Made by a program: the position numbers and the translations under genes | Notes under the pieces: model-generated | Database searches by the model: none | Seen by the model: the letters and a program-made list of their open reading frames with translations, nothing else | What the model was told of the DNA's origin: nothing | Shown here: positions 8,189 to 18,843 of the stretch, piece after piece | Layout of the letters: each line of letters starts with the position of its first letter | How positions within the stretch are numbered: the first letter of the stretch is position 1 | From: Geobacillus jurassicus NBRC 107829 | Lineage (GTDB): Bacteria; Bacillota; Bacilli; Bacillales; Anoxybacillaceae | Direction: 5' to 3' | DNA length: 64,000 nucleotides | Assembly: GCF_001544315.1 (NCBI RefSeq) | Contig: NZ_BCQG01000006.1 | Span: forward strand, 1-64,000

Positions 8189-8231
8189 AAAAACGCTTCT
8201 GCCCCCGAGGATGTCATCCACGAGGGCAGAG
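8189..8231 (-). terminator. Terminator of the mtnK-mtnA-ABC operon
   Basis: On the minus strand, a long stem CTGCCCTCGTGGATG / CATCCTCGGGGGCAG is followed within a few bases by a run of five T residues. It lies just after the permease stop codon. Confidence 0.75.
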
Positions 8232-8239
8232 ATCGGGCG

Positions 8240-9253
8240 TTATTTTTTTTGCCAATGCGACAAGGCGAGGGCGCCGACTAAAATGACGCCTTTAATGATG
8301 TCTTGGGCGTAATACGGAACGTTCATCATCGTCAAACCGTTCAACAACACGCCCATTAAAATCGAGCCGAACAATGTGCCGATGACGTTCGGCTTGCCGG
8401 CGCCAAAAACGGAAAAGCCGATGTAGGCGGCGGCGACGCTGTCCATTAAAAGCGAGGCGCCGGCCGACACTTGCCCAGTGCCGATGCGCGAGGCAAGGAC
8501 GATGCCGCCTAAGGCCGCGAAAAAGCCGCTGACGACATACGCGTACGTCCGGTAGCGGTTGACCGGAATGCCGGAGAGCCTTGCCGCCTCGCGGTTTTCC
8601 CCGGTCAAGTAAAAGAGGCGGCCGGGTTTCGTGTACGTTAAAAACAAATGAGCAGCGATGACGACAAACAGCATAAGCAAGACAGAAAACGGCACGCCGA
8701 ACAGCTCTCCCTGGCCGATAAATAAAAAAGAAGGAATAAACTTGCCCGGCGCAGTGCCGCCGTCGGGCAACGGCATGTCGTTGTAAATCGAAAATCCTTT
8801 CGTATAGGTAAGCTGCACGCCGTTGATGGCGTACATCGTCGCTAAAGTAGCGAGCAAATCCGGCAGCTTGAATTTGACGATCAACAAGGAGTTCAAGAGC
8901 CCGACGGCAATGCCGAGCAACAGCGGCACGAGCAAAGTGACGAAAATTTCTTGGCGATATAAAACGAGCGCCGCCGCGCTGGCGATCGTCGCGAGGCTGA
9001 CCGTCGAGCCGACGGACAAGTCGAAGCCGTCGACGATGAGCGAGAACGTAATGCCGATCGCTACCAACGTCACGATCGAAATCGAACGCAAAATGTCGCT
9101 GAAGTTTTCATAGGTGAAAAACCGGTCTTGCGTGATGCCGAAGTAGGCGATCACCGCGAGAATGGCCAACAAGGTGCCGTGTTTATACAAAAAGTCAAGA
9201 AGGGACGGCGCCGTTTTTTTCGACGGCGTTGCGGAAACGGCTGGCTGGCTCAT
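8240..9253 (-). CDS. Ribose-type ABC transporter permease (probable methylthioribose importer)
   Basis: A 337-residue inner-membrane permease of the RbsC/BPD_transp_2 family, with about nine or ten hydrophobic helices. It carries the family signatures IVDGFDLSVGS near residue 75 and LTGENREAARLSGIPVNRYR near 220, the EAA-like loop that contacts the ATPase. The start at 9253 follows a GGAGGTGAG ribosome site; an upstream in-frame start at 9292 is less likely. The gene begins inside the ATPase gene (59-base overlap). It is the last gene of the SAM-riboswitch unit, so the most economical substrate is methylthioribose; this is inference from context. Confidence 0.85.
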   Translation of the reverse strand: MSQPAVSATPSKKTAPSLLDFLYKHGTLLAILAVIAYFGITQDRFFTYENFSDILRSISIVTLVAIGITFSLIVDGFDLSVGSTVSLATIASAAALVLYRQEIFVTLLVPLLLGIAVGLLNSLLIVKFKLPDLLATLATMYAINGVQLTYTKGFSIYNDMPLPDGGTAPGKFIPSFLFIGQGELFGVPFSVLLMLFVVIAAHLFLTYTKPGRLFYLTGENREAARLSGIPVNRYRTYAYVVSGFFAALGGIVLASRIGTGQVSAGASLLMDSVAAAYIGFSVFGAGKPNVIGTLFGSILMGVLLNGLTMMNVPYYAQDIIKGVILVGALALSHWQKK

Positions 9254-10745
9254 TGATCTCACCTCCGCTGCAATAGTAGACAAGCTGTTCATACGTCAGT
9301 TCAGCGGCCGGCAGGCGGGCAAGCAGCCGGCCGTCCGCCATAATGTAGATCGTGTCACAGATTTCGAGCAGCTCATGAAATTCGCTCGAGAAATACAGCA
9401 CCGTTTTCCCTTGATCGGCAAGGGAGCGGATAATGGCAAACACGTCTTGTTTCGCGTGAACATCGATTCCTTTCGTCGGCTCGTCGAACAAAAAGACACG
9501 TGCGTTCGTGTTCAGCCATTTGCCGATAACGACTTTTTGCTGGTTGCCGCCGCTCAAGTGGCGGACGGCAGTGGCGATCGACGGCGGATGAATGCCGAGC
9601 GAGCGGACGAGCCCATTTGCCTCCCCCGTTTCTTTTGCCCGGCTGATCCATTGCCAGCGCGACAGACGGGAAAGGAGGCGGACGGTCAAGTTCGTTTTCA
9701 CCGTTTCCGGCAGAAACAGCCCTTGCTTGCGTCGTTCCTCCGGAATGAGGCAAAGGCCAGCGTCGATGGCTTCATAGGGCGATGAGAACGAATAGCGTCT
9801 GCCATCGATCTCCCACTCGCCGGACGTTTTCCGGTGGGCGATGAGGCTTTCTGCCAGCTCCGTCTTGCCGGCGCCGACGAGGCCAGCGATGCCGACAATT
9901 TCGCCGCGGTGGGCGTATAGGTCGACCGTTGTCCCGGTTTTGTCGATCGCGATCCTGCGAGCGGCGAAGGCGATGTCGCTTCCGTACGTGCGCGCTTGTT
10001 TCACTGCCATGGCCCGCTTTGTTCCGGTCATATGAAGAACGATGTCTTCAAGCGGCAGGCTGTCGGCGGCGCCATGGTAGACGACGCGGCCGTCGCGCAA
10101 AATCGTCAGCCGGTCGGCGATCTCCTGCACTTCTTTCAGCTTATGAGAGATATAAGTAAAGCCGACGCCTTGCTTCTTTAGTTCTTTGATGATGGCAAAC
10201 AGCCGCTTCGTTTCCGCCTCGCTCAAGGCGGCGGTCGGTTCGTCCAAAATGATGTAGCGCGCGTCAGATGACAATACTTTCGCCAGCACGATCAACTGCT
10301 TTTCATGGAGTGAGCAGTCGCGCACAAGGCGAGTCGGCGGGATCGAGAGGCCGACGCGGCGGAGGAGGGCCGCGGCCCGCTCTTTTTCTTGACGCAACGA
10401 GCGGATCGGTCGTTGCTTCACATCAGCAAGTTCGTCGACTGCTAAGTTTTCGTACACCGGCAAGCCGGGAAACAGCGCCGTGTCGACTTCTTGAACGACG
10501 AGGCCGATGCCGGCTTGTTTTGCTTCGCGCGGCGATGAAAACGTGCGCGGGGCGCCGTCGATCATGATGGTACCAGCGTCAGGCGGAATGGCGCCGGCTA
10601 AAATGTTCATGAGCGTGCTTTTGCCCGCGCCGTTCATGCCTAAAAGGGCGTGGACCTCGCCCGGACGGACGTCGAAGTCCACGCCGTCAAGCACGCGCAC
10701 GGCGCCAAACGACTTTTCAATGGCCCGCATCGACAAGCCGTTCAT
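9195..10745 (-). CDS. Ribose-type ABC transporter ATP-binding protein, two ATPase modules
   Basis: A 516-residue RbsA-like protein with two fused nucleotide-binding domains that powers sugar uptake. Module 1 has Walker A GMNGAGKST and Walker B YIILDEPT, but its signature is degenerate (CSLHEKQ instead of LSGGQ). Module 2 has a modified Walker A (GLVGAGKTE), an intact signature LSGGNQQK and Walker B VFLFDEPT. Such asymmetry is normal in this family, but the first signature is unusually divergent. The ATG at 10745 overlaps the stop of the binding-protein gene as ATGA and has an AGGTGAG ribosome site; the longer frame to 10811 is rejected. Confidence 0.88.
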   Translation of the reverse strand: MNGLSMRAIEKSFGAVRVLDGVDFDVRPGEVHALLGMNGAGKSTLMNILAGAIPPDAGTIMIDGAPRTFSSPREAKQAGIGLVVQEVDTALFPGLPVYENLAVDELADVKQRPIRSLRQEKERAAALLRRVGLSIPPTRLVRDCSLHEKQLIVLAKVLSSDARYIILDEPTAALSEAETKRLFAIIKELKKQGVGFTYISHKLKEVQEIADRLTILRDGRVVYHGAADSLPLEDIVLHMTGTKRAMAVKQARTYGSDIAFAARRIAIDKTGTTVDLYAHRGEIVGIAGLVGAGKTELAESLIAHRKTSGEWEIDGRRYSFSSPYEAIDAGLCLIPEERRKQGLFLPETVKTNLTVRLLSRLSRWQWISRAKETGEANGLVRSLGIHPPSIATAVRHLSGGNQQKVVIGKWLNTNARVFLFDEPTKGIDVHAKQDVFAIIRSLADQGKTVLYFSSEFHELLEICDTIYIMADGRLLARLPAAELTYEQLVYYCSGGEINEPASRFRNAVEKNGAVPS

Positions 10746-11902
10746 TTTTGGCTCACCTGGGCTTCCAACGTTTTCATCCACGGCGAGATGGCCACATTCG
10801 ATTGCCCCCAACCCGGGATGTATTGCGAAAGCTCATTCATCGACACTTGTTTGTCCGGAAGGTCGGACCGTTTTACTAAGTGCGGTTCGAGCGAGTAAAT
10901 GTTCGGTGTTTTTTCGCCAGCGATTTTTTGGTAGGCAAAGCGCACTTGGACGCGGCCGACTTCTGCCGGGTCCGTCGCCGTTGTCGCGACCCACGGGCTG
11001 TTTGGTTTTTGGATCATTTGCAAGTCTTCATCGCTTAAATCAATGCCGTACACTTTAATTTCCGTGCGCCCGGCTTGCTCGATGGCGCGCGTCGCTCCTT
11101 TGGCGAATTCGTCCCATGTCGCGAAGACAGCGTCGATATCGCCTTTATTCGGATATTTTTTCAAAATCGCTTCCATTTGCGTTTGCGTGTCCAAAGCCGT
11201 ATTGGCGCTCGCCGTGCCGAATTTGGCGATTTCTTTAATGTTCGGGTAACGTTTTTTGAACGCCTCGTAAATGACATGGCGCCGCTCCATCGGCGTAAAG
11301 CCGCCGACCCAAATCGTCACGATGTTGCCTTCCCCGTTTAAATCTTCGGCGAGCGTTTTTAGCGTTTTCCAGGCAAGGCTGTAGTCGTCTTGGTCAATGA
11401 CGGTAACGCCTGGAATGTTCAAGTCGTTGTCAAACGCCACGACCGGAATGCCTTTAGCAACGGCTTTTTTCACCGGGCCTTCGAGCGCGTCGGCGCGGCC
11501 GTGGTCAAGCAAAATGGCGTCGACGTTTTGGGTAATGGCCGTCTCAACGTATGAAGCCATTTTGGTTAAATCGTTGTCGGCGTTGTAAATTTGCACTTCG
11601 CCGCCGAACTTTTGCACTTGTTCCTTCACCCCGGCGATGTATTGCGAGGAGAACGTGCCGATGGACAGTTGCATAATGGCGGCGATTTTCACTGGCTTTT
11701 TCAGTTTTTCCGGAACGGCCGTCTGCTCCCCGCTCGTTGCTGTCGAGTGGCTGGATGTCGTTTCTGCTTTGTCGTTTGTTGTTTTCGTTGCGTTGGCTGG
11801 CTTGGAGCTCATAGCATCTTGCTCGTTTGTGCAGCCGGCTAAGATCGAGAAAACAGCAAAGATAAGCAGGATAAGAAAAGATGAGACCTTAAACCGTTTC
11901 AT
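10742..11902 (-). CDS. Sugar ABC transporter substrate-binding lipoprotein (probable methylthioribose-binding protein)
   Basis: A 386-residue periplasmic-binding-protein-like lipoprotein (Peripla_BP_4 type, the RbsB relatives). The signal sequence [20 protein letters not shown] ends in the lipobox LAGC, whose cysteine would be lipidated. A Ser/Thr/Lys linker (about residues 25-60) precedes the two-lobed domain, which has segments such as [21 protein letters not shown] and [13 protein letters not shown]. The start at 11902 follows GGAGGAGC and lies inside the 3' end of mtnA (14-base overlap). The gene is therefore co-transcribed and coupled to methylthioribose-1-phosphate isomerase, which argues for methylthioribose as ligand. 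Ligand specificity is inferred. Confidence 0.87.
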   Translation of the reverse strand: MKRFKVSSFLILLIFAVFSILAGCTNEQDAMSSKPANATKTTNDKAETTSSHSTATSGEQTAVPEKLKKPVKIAAIMQLSIGTFSSQYIAGVKEQVQKFGGEVQIYNADNDLTKMASYVETAITQNVDAILLDHGRADALEGPVKKAVAKGIPVVAFDNDLNIPGVTVIDQDDYSLAWKTLKTLAEDLNGEGNIVTIWVGGFTPMERRHVIYEAFKKRYPNIKEIAKFGTASANTALDTQTQMEAILKKYPNKGDIDAVFATWDEFAKGATRAIEQAGRTEIKVYGIDLSDEDLQMIQKPNSPWVATTATDPAEVGRVQVRFAYQKIAGEKTPNIYSLEPHLVKRSDLPDKQVSMNELSQYIPGWGQSNVAISPWMKTLEAQVSQK

Positions 11903-12956
11903 GGTGCTCCTCCTTTGCGAATAACGATGGCAGCGCCGTTTCATAGTTGCTGCGGACGATGCCTTTTTCGGTAATGATGGCGGTGATCAGTTCATTTGGT
12001 GTGACATCAAACGCTGGGTTGTAGACATGAACGCCTTCCGGAGCGATGCGCACGCCGGCGAGATGGGTCACTTCGTCCGGATGGCGCTCTTCAATCGGAA
12101 TGTCTTCCCCTGTTTTCGTCGCCAGATCGATTGTGGACAGCGGCGCGGCGACGTAAAACGGAATGCCGAACGATTTCGCGAGCAAGGCGAGGCCGAACGT
12201 GCCGATTTTGTTCGCCGTATCGCCGTTTCGCGCAATTCGGTCGGCGCCGACGATGATGGCGTTGATCTGTTTCGCTTTGATCGTTTGCGCCGCCATGTTG
12301 TCGGTAATGAGCGTTACATCGACCCCGGCTTGCATCAGCTCCCACGCAGTCAGGCGCGCCCCTTGCAGCACCGGCCGCGTCTCAAGGGCGTAGACGGACA
12401 GCTCGATCCCTTTTTCTTTCGCCAAATAAAACGGAGCGAGCGCCGTTCCGTAGCGGGCGGTGGCGATTGAGCCAGCGTTGCAAATCGTCATCACCCGGTC
12501 GCCTGGTTGAAAGAGCGACAAGGCGTGTTCACCGATGCGGCGGCACACATCCTCATCTTCGACTTGAATGTGGATCGCTTCATGGATGAGCGTCGTTTTC
12601 GCCTCGTTGATGGAGACGGCGTTTTCGACAGCGGCGACGAGCCGGTCAAGCGCCCAAAACAAATTGACGGCGGTCGGGCGGGCGCCGGCCAGGTAGTCGC
12701 GATCCTGTTTTAAGCGGCGACGGAATTCATCGACCGACTCGGTGTCATAGCTCGAAGCGGCGAGCGCCAAGCCATAGGCGGCAGTGATGCCGATCGCTGG
12801 AGCCCCGCGCACTTTCAGCGTGGCGATCGCGTCATATACGTCTTCAATGGTGTGCAAGTCGATATATTCCGTGACCGTTGGAAGTTTTTGTTGGTTTAAA
12901 ATCGTCACATGCGTCTCGCGCCATTCGACTGAGCGCGGGATGGCAAATGTGCTCAT
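11889..12956 (-). CDS. mtnA: S-methyl-5-thioribose-1-phosphate isomerase
   Basis: A 355-residue cytosolic enzyme of the eIF2B-like MtnA family that converts methylthioribose-1-phosphate to methylthioribulose-1-phosphate. Motifs seen include [15 protein letters not shown] near residue 50, [10 protein letters not shown] with the catalytic Cys near 160, and [17 protein letters not shown] near 240 with the catalytic Asp. The N-terminal SVEWRE and the [10 protein letters not shown] strand are also typical. It follows mtnK by about 70 bases and shares its SAM riboswitch. Its 3' end overlaps the binding-protein gene. Confidence 0.95.
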   Translation of the reverse strand: MSTFAIPRSVEWRETHVTILNQQKLPTVTEYIDLHTIEDVYDAIATLKVRGAPAIGITAAYGLALAASSYDTESVDEFRRRLKQDRDYLAGARPTAVNLFWALDRLVAAVENAVSINEAKTTLIHEAIHIQVEDEDVCRRIGEHALSLFQPGDRVMTICNAGSIATARYGTALAPFYLAKEKGIELSVYALETRPVLQGARLTAWELMQAGVDVTLITDNMAAQTIKAKQINAIIVGADRIARNGDTANKIGTFGLALLAKSFGIPFYVAAPLSTIDLATKTGEDIPIEERHPDEVTHLAGVRIAPEGVHVYNPAFDVTPNELITAIITEKGIVRSNYETALPSLFAKEEHHETV

Positions 12957-12990
12957 TGCTGTCTTCCTTTCTTTTGGCGTTGTTCGTTTG

Positions 12991-13015
12991 TCCGGCCCGT
13001 CGCCGGCGGGCCGGA
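12991..13015. other. GC-rich intercistronic hairpin between mtnK and mtnA
   Basis: TCCGGCCCG, short loop, CGGGCCGGA: a nine-pair perfect stem with no T tract on either side. It is therefore unlikely to terminate transcription. A role in mRNA stability or processing between mtnK and mtnA is possible but unproven. Confidence 0.5.
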
Positions 13016-13025
13016 TCGAATGGCA

Positions 13026-14231
<1,206 letters not shown>

Positions 14232-14246
14232 TTAGTGTGCGAAAAA

Positions 14247-14281
14247 TGAAAAAGCCTCTTTCGCATACGGAAAGAGGCTTG
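14247..14281 (-). terminator. Riboswitch-controlled terminator before mtnK
   Basis: On the minus strand, AAGCCTCTTTC, loop, GAAAGAGGCTT are followed by TTTTCATTTTTC. It lies between the SAM-I aptamer and the mtnK start, as the off-state structure of S-box leaders. Confidence 0.85.
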
Positions 14282-14302
14282 AAGATTCATTACGTTCTTC
14301 GC

Positions 14303-14475
14303 GCCTCTTATCTTTCAGAAAGACCGATGTCTTTCTGTTGGACTTAGCACCGTGCCCTGCGGAAGCATGACGCTTCCGGCGCCGCTCTGCGGCGTGCGCC
14401 CTATCTCACGATAGCATTACGGTCGGTTGCTGGGCTTCATTGGGCCAATTCCCTCAGCCAACTCTTGATAAGAGT
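14303..14475 (-). promoter_or_regulatory. SAM-I (S-box) riboswitch controlling mtnK
   Basis: On the minus strand the leader starts CTCTTATCAAGAG and pairs with GATAAGAGGC at its 3' end to form P1. The conserved core is present: GCCCAATGAAGCCC with AGCAACC, then ACGGTGCTAAGTCC, then the 3' AAAGATAAGAG. P3 is long and GC-rich (GCGCCGGAAGCG and neighbours). It binds S-adenosylmethionine and lets the downstream terminator form when SAM is plentiful. Confidence 0.95.
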
Positions 14476-14541
14476 ACCGATTCGCATATTCAGTTTTGGC
14501 AATTTTCACGATGTTGACAATCATTTGGCTGCTTGATTCGA

Positions 14542-14571
14542 ATGATACATGGTCGATCAATCGATTGTCAA
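14542..14571 (-). promoter_or_regulatory. Candidate sigma-A promoter for the mtnK leader
   Basis: Minus-strand TTGACA (14571-14566), 18-base spacer, TATCAT (14547-14542), about 67 bases upstream of the aptamer. It overlaps the last codons of mtnU, so mtnK can be transcribed independently. Confidence 0.5.
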
Positions 14572-15380
14572 TACGTTTTGAAAAATTTTTTTGCCGCTTC
14601 ATAGTCATGCGGCCGGCGGTCGGCAAACACCGGGATGCGCGCACGGACGTCCGCAACGAGCGCGGGATCAATATCGGCCGCGAGAATGCCGGGCTCTTCA
14701 CTCGCCTCAGCGATCACTTCGCCCCATGGGTCGATGACGAGCGAATGGCCGGCAAAGACGTTGTTTGGGTCGCGGCCCGCTCGGTTGCAGGCGACGACGT
14801 AGCATTGGTTTTCGATCGCCCGCGCCATCAGGAGCGTTCGCCAATGATGGAGGCGGGGAAGCGGCCATTCGGCGACGACAAACAGCACTTCCGCCCCAGC
14901 CAGCGCATGGGCGCGAATCCACTCCGGAAAGCGGATGTCATAGCAAATGACCCCGGCGCATGAAAGCCCGTCGAGCGAAAACAAGCCTAAGCCGCTTCCC
15001 GGCTGCAAATACAAATGTTCATCCATCAGCCGGAACAGATGGAGCTTGCTGTATTCATTGACGATTTGACCGCTCCGGTCTGCAACGATCATCGTGTTCG
15101 TCACGCCGGTTGCAGTTTTTTTGGCGACCGAGCCGGCGACGAAATGGATGCCGTACGTTTGCGCCAAGCGGGAGGCGAACGCTTTCGTCCGTTCGGCGTT
15201 GTCATCGGCAATCTCACCTAAGCGCTTCAAATCGTAGCCGGTCGTCCATAATTCTGGAAGCACGATGATGTCGGCACCGTCCTTCGCGGCGGATTCCACG
15301 GCGCGTTCGGCCCGCCGTTCGTTTTCGTGCGGGTCGCCAAATGCGATGTCAAGCTGGAGGCAAGCGATGCGGATCGTCAT
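14568..15380 (-). CDS. mtnU: Carbon-nitrogen hydrolase, methionine-salvage omega-amidase
   Basis: A 270-residue nitrilase-superfamily enzyme. All three catalytic residues are visible: Glu in LPELWTTGYD (about residue 43), Lys in YSKLHLF (about 112) and Cys in VICYDIRFPE (about 146). In B. subtilis the counterpart YkrU/MtnU sits at the same place between mtnK and mtnE. It is thought to act as an omega-amidase that hydrolyses the 2-oxoacid amide left when glutamine is the amino donor in the last transamination. It is divergent from mtnE and upstream of the mtnK promoter, with no S-box of its own. Confidence 0.92.
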   Translation of the reverse strand: MTIRIACLQLDIAFGDPHENERRAERAVESAAKDGADIIVLPELWTTGYDLKRLGEIADDNAERTKAFASRLAQTYGIHFVAGSVAKKTATGVTNTMIVADRSGQIVNEYSKLHLFRLMDEHLYLQPGSGLGLFSLDGLSCAGVICYDIRFPEWIRAHALAGAEVLFVVAEWPLPRLHHWRTLLMARAIENQCYVVACNRAGRDPNNVFAGHSLVIDPWGEVIAEASEEPGILAADIDPALVADVRARIPVFADRRPHDYEAAKKFFKTY

Positions 15381-15410
15381 TGTGTTTTCACCTCAACGAA
15401 AAAATTTTGC

Positions 15411-15439
15411 TTTACATTTTGCTTTTTACGATATATGAT
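15411..15439 (+). promoter_or_regulatory. Candidate sigma-A promoter of mtnE
   Basis: TTTACA (15411-15416), 17-base spacer, TATGAT (15434-15439), about 40 bases before the mtnE start codon. There is no room for an S-box between it and mtnE. Confidence 0.6.
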
Positions 15440-15480
15440 GTTGCACTAGAATTTCAAGAATTTTTAAGAAGGTGTGGGCC

Positions 15481-16674
15481 ATGACGATCGAAATTCCTTT
15501 TTCTGCACTGCTTGAGCAGCTGCCGAAACAATTTTTCGCCTCGCTTGTCGCGAAAGTCGGGGCGAAAATAAAGGCTGGATGCGACGTGATTAATTTGGGG
15601 CAAGGCAATCCGGACCAACCGACGCCCAAACATATTGTCGAAGCGGTGCAGCGGGCGGCGGCCAATCCGAAATATCATAGATATTCGCCGTTTCAAGGCT
15701 ATTCGTTTTTGAAAGAAGCCATCGCCGCGTTTTATGCGCGTGAATACGGGGTGAAGATCGACCCGGCCCGCGAAGTGGCCATTTTGTTCGGCGGCAAGGC
15801 CGGGCTTGTGGAGCTGCCGCTTTGCCTCGTCAATCCGGGTGATGTGGTGCTTGTCCCGGATCCGGGCTATCCGGACTATTGGTCGGGGATCGCGCTCGCC
15901 CGCGCGCGGATGGAAATGATGCCGCTTTTGGCGGAAAACGGCTTTTTGCCGGACTACGAAGCCATTCCGGCGTCGGTCGCCGACCAGGCGAAGCTGATGT
16001 TTTTAAACTATCCGAACAATCCGACCGGCGCAACGGCGACAAAAGAATTTTTCGCTGAAACGGTGGCGTTTGCTGGGAAATACGGCGTTGCCGTCGTGCA
16101 CGATTTCGCTTATGGGGCGATCGGCTTTGACGGCCGAAAACCGGTCAGCTTCTTGGAAGCCGATGGGGCGAAAGACGTCGGCGTCGAAATTTATACGTTT
16201 TCGAAAACATACAATATGGCCGGCTGGCGCGTCGCGTTTGCCGTCGGCAACGAGCGGATCATTCAGGCGCTTGAGCTCTTGCAGGACCATTTGTACGTCA
16301 GCTTGTTCGGAGCTGTTCAGGAAGCGGCTGCTGCCGCGCTCCTCGGTCCGCAAGATTGCGTAACGGAGCTTGTCGCGTTGTATGAAGCGCGCCGCAACGC
16401 GTTCATCGCTGCGCTCTGCGAGATCGGCTGGGAAGCGCCGGCGCCGTCCGGGTCGTTTTTCGCCTGGCTTCCGGTGCCAAAAGGCTTATCATCCGCCGAG
16501 TTTGCTGACGTGCTGCTTGAGCGGGCGCACGTCGCCGTCGCCCCAGGCATCGGTTTTGGCGCTCACGGTGAAGGATATGTGCGCGTCGGCCTCTTGACTG
16601 ATGAAGCGCGGCTTCGCGAAGCGGTGGAGCGGATCGGCCGCCTCGGATTGTTTGAAAAAATTTTTGAAAAATGA
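15481..16674 (+). CDS. mtnE: Aminotransferase for 4-methylthio-2-oxobutanoate to methionine
   Basis: A 397-residue PLP-dependent class I/II aminotransferase that performs the last step of methionine salvage, with glutamine or related amino donors. Seen are the PLP lysine in YTFSKTYNMAGWR (about residue 240), the NYPNNPTGA loop (about 180), the HDFAYG aspartate-tyrosine pair and the C-terminal VRVGL arginine. The ATG at 15481 is preferred over the frame's upstream GTG because AGAAGGTG lies 8 bases before it. It is the positional equivalent of B. subtilis ykrV (mtnE), which likewise lies between mtnU and mtnW. Confidence 0.92.
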   Translation: MTIEIPFSALLEQLPKQFFASLVAKVGAKIKAGCDVINLGQGNPDQPTPKHIVEAVQRAAANPKYHRYSPFQGYSFLKEAIAAFYAREYGVKIDPAREVAILFGGKAGLVELPLCLVNPGDVVLVPDPGYPDYWSGIALARARMEMMPLLAENGFLPDYEAIPASVADQAKLMFLNYPNNPTGATATKEFFAETVAFAGKYGVAVVHDFAYGAIGFDGRKPVSFLEADGAKDVGVEIYTFSKTYNMAGWRVAFAVGNERIIQALELLQDHLYVSLFGAVQEAAAAALLGPQDCVTELVALYEARRNAFIAALCEIGWEAPAPSGSFFAWLPVPKGLSSAEFADVLLERAHVAVAPGIGFGAHGEGYVRVGLLTDEARLREAVERIGRLGLFEKIFEK

Positions 16675-16703
16675 TTGACAATGCCAATCGGTGATGTCAT
16701 AAT
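16675..16703 (+). promoter_or_regulatory. Sigma-A promoter of the mtnW leader
   Basis: TTGACA (16675-16680), 17-base spacer, CATAAT (16698-16703). Transcription would begin about 45 bases before the SAM-I aptamer. The -35 hexamer overlaps the mtnE stop codon region. Confidence 0.65.
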
Positions 16704-16753
16704 TCAAAGTAAATTTGCCAATCGTTTGACAAGTGCATAAACGAGCAGGCTTT

Positions 16754-16862
16754 CTTATCAAGAGCAGGCGGAGGGACGAGCCCAATGAAGCCCGGCAACC
16801 GGCTTGGCGCGCGCCAAGCACGGTGCTAATTCTTGCAGCGGAAACGCTGGGAGATAAGAAGA
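16754..16862 (+). promoter_or_regulatory. SAM-I (S-box) riboswitch controlling mtnW-mtnX-mtnB-mtnD
   Basis: CTTATCAAGAGCAGGCGGAGGGA opens the aptamer. The core GCCCAATGAAGCCCGGCAACC, the P3 hairpin GGCTTGGCGCGCGCCAAGC, and ACGGTGCTAATTC follow, and GGGAGATAAGAAG closes P1. This is a compact second copy of the leader found before mtnK, with a shorter P3. Confidence 0.96.
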
Positions 16863-16880
16863 GCGCCATGGATGAGTGAC

Positions 16881-16906
16881 GCCTCTTCTTAATGAAGAGG
16901 CTTTTT
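16881..16906 (+). terminator. Riboswitch-controlled terminator before mtnW
   Basis: GCCTCTTC, 5-nt loop, GAAGAGGC, then TTTTT. The first arm can alternatively pair with the AAGAAGAGCG end of the aptamer to form an antiterminator. Confidence 0.85.
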
Positions 16907-16936
16907 CATTTCGTTGCATTGAAAGAGGGATGGACG

Positions 16937-18178
16937 ATGAGTGCAGTGATTGCAACGTATTTGATTCATGATGAAAAAGACATTCGGAAAAAGGCGGAAG
17001 GGATCGCGCTCGGCTTGACGGTCGGCACGTGGACCGACTTGCCGGCATTAGAGCAAGAGCAGCTCCGCAAACATAAAGGGGAAGTCGTTGCGGTCGAAGA
17101 ACTGGGAGAAAGCGAGCGGGTGAACGTCTATTTCGGCAAGCGGCTGAAGCGGGCGATCGTGAAAATCGCCTACCCGACGGTCAACTTCAGCGCCGATTTG
17201 TCGGCTCTGTTGGTGACGACGTTCGGAAAATTGTCGCTTGATGGGGAAGTGCGGCTGCTTGATTTAGAGTTTCCGGATGAATGGAAGCAACAGTTTCCCG
17301 GGCCGCGCTTTGGCATCGACGGCATTCGGGACAAAGTCGGGGTGCATAACCGCCCGCTGTTGATGAGCATTTTTAAAGGCATCATCGGCCGTGATTTGGC
17401 GTACTTGACGTCGGAATTGAAAAAACAGGCGCTCGGCGGCGTTGACCTAGTCAAAGACGATGAAATTTTGTTTGACAGCGAGCTTCTTCCGTTTGAAAAG
17501 CGGATCACCGAGGGCAAGGCGGCGCTTCAAGAAGTGTATGAACAAACGGGCAAGCGGACGCTCTATGCCGTCAACTTGACCGGCAAAACGTTTGCGTTAA
17601 AGGACAAAGCGAAACGAGCCGCTGAGCTTGGCGCTGATGTGCTGTTGTTTAACGTCTTCGCTTACGGGCTTGACGTGCTGCAAGCGTTGCGCGAGGATGA
17701 AGAGATTGCGTTGCCGATTATGGCTCACCCGGCGTTTAGCGGCGCTGTTACGCCGTCCGAATTTTATGGGGTGGCGCCTTCGCTTTGGCTTGGAAAGCTT
17801 TTGCGGCTCGCCGGCGCCGATTTCGTCCTGTTCCCGTCGCCGTACGGCAGCGTCGCCTTGGAGCGCGAGCAGGCGCTCGGCATCGCCAAGGCGTTGACGG
17901 ATGAACAAGAACCGTTTGCCCGGGCGTTTCCGGTGCCGTCGGCTGGCATTCATCCCGGATTGGTGCCGCTCCTTGTCCGCGATTTCGGCCTTGACAGCAT
18001 CGTCAATGCCGGCGGCGGCATCCACGGCCATCCGGACGGGGCGATCGGGGGCGGCCGGGCGTTTCGCGCGGCGATCGACGCAGTGCTGGCCGGCCGTCCG
18101 CTCCGCGCGGCGGCAGCAGAAAACGAAGCGCTGCAAAAAGCGATTGACCGCTGGGGCGTCGTTGAGGTGGAAGCATGA
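16937..18178 (+). CDS. mtnW: 2,3-diketo-5-methylthiopentyl-1-phosphate enolase (RuBisCO-like protein)
   Basis: A 413-residue member of the RuBisCO-like MtnW family that enolises the diketone phosphate in methionine salvage. The Mg-binding loop has GVDLVKDDE, with the carbamylated Lys followed by Asp-Asp-Glu (about residue 175). NLTG, the HPAFSGA His and the phosphate-binding [14 protein letters not shown] are present. The start at 16937 follows AAAGAGGGATGG; the longer frame from 16892 overlaps the terminator and is rejected. mtnX begins inside its stop codon (ATGA). Confidence 0.95.
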   Translation: MSAVIATYLIHDEKDIRKKAEGIALGLTVGTWTDLPALEQEQLRKHKGEVVAVEELGESERVNVYFGKRLKRAIVKIAYPTVNFSADLSALLVTTFGKLSLDGEVRLLDLEFPDEWKQQFPGPRFGIDGIRDKVGVHNRPLLMSIFKGIIGRDLAYLTSELKKQALGGVDLVKDDEILFDSELLPFEKRITEGKAALQEVYEQTGKRTLYAVNLTGKTFALKDKAKRAAELGADVLLFNVFAYGLDVLQALREDEEIALPIMAHPAFSGAVTPSEFYGVAPSLWLGKLLRLAGADFVLFPSPYGSVALEREQALGIAKALTDEQEPFARAFPVPSAGIHPGLVPLLVRDFGLDSIVNAGGGIHGHPDGAIGGGRAFRAAIDAVLAGRPLRAAAAENEALQKAIDRWGVVEVEA

Positions 18179-18843
18179 CGAAACAGCTCGTTCTCTTTTG
18201 CGATTTTGACGGCACAATTACGGAAAACGACAACATCATCGCCATTATGAAACAGTTCGCCCCGCCGGAGTGGGAGGCGTTAAAAGACGACATTCTCGCT
18301 GAGCGCATTTCCGTTCAGGAAGGAGTCGGGAAGATGTTTTCCCTCCTTCCGTCCACGTTGAAGGATGAAATTGTGGATTTCCTGCGGCGCACCGCCCGGT
18401 TGCGCGCGGGATTCCGAGAGTTTGTCGCGTTTACGAAAGAGCGGGGAATCCCTCTTTATATCGTCAGCGGCGGCATCGATTTTTTCGTCTATCCGCTCCT
18501 TGAAGGGCTCATTGAACCGGAGCGCATTTTTTGCAACGGCTCCGATTTCAGCGGCGAGACGATTCGCATTACATGGCCGCATGCATGCGACGGTGAGTGC
18601 CAAAACGGCTGTGGCTGCTGCAAGCCATCGCTCCTTCGCAAGCTTGCCCGCCCGGACGGGTACCATGTCGTCATCGGCGATTCGATCACGGATTTAGCGG
18701 TGGCGAAGCAAGCGGATTACGTGCTGGCGCGCGACTTTTTGCTCGAAAAATGCCGAGCGCTCGGCTTGCCGCATGCGCCGTTTGCGACGTTTTTTGACGT
18801 GATTGATGCGTTGCAGCGGATGGAGGCGTTTAACTGTTCGTGA
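18175..18843 (+). CDS. mtnX: 2-hydroxy-3-keto-5-methylthiopentenyl-1-phosphate phosphatase
   Basis: A 222-residue HAD-family phosphatase that releases acireductone. HAD motif I is [12 protein letters not shown] (residues 8-19), motif II IVSGG, and motifs [19 protein letters not shown]; the family cysteine cluster [14 protein letters not shown] is also present. The overlap with mtnW (ATGA) shows translational coupling. The last few residues (after EAF) are probably supplied by the tnpB element inserted immediately downstream, because the frame stops 10 bases beyond a TTTAA at 18829-18833. The catalytic core is intact. Confidence 0.93.
   Translation: MTKQLVLFCDFDGTITENDNIIAIMKQFAPPEWEALKDDILAERISVQEGVGKMFSLLPSTLKDEIVDFLRRTARLRAGFREFVAFTKERGIPLYIVSGGIDFFVYPLLEGLIEPERIFCNGSDFSGETIRITWPHACDGECQNGCGCCKPSLLRKLARPDGYHVVIGDSITDLAVAKQADYVLARDFLLEKCRALGLPHAPFATFFDVIDALQRMEAFNCS

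Noticed and set aside
14417-14701. 94-codon minus-strand frame across the mtnK leader
   Set aside because: It overlaps the SAM-I riboswitch and the mtnU 3' end in a wrong frame.
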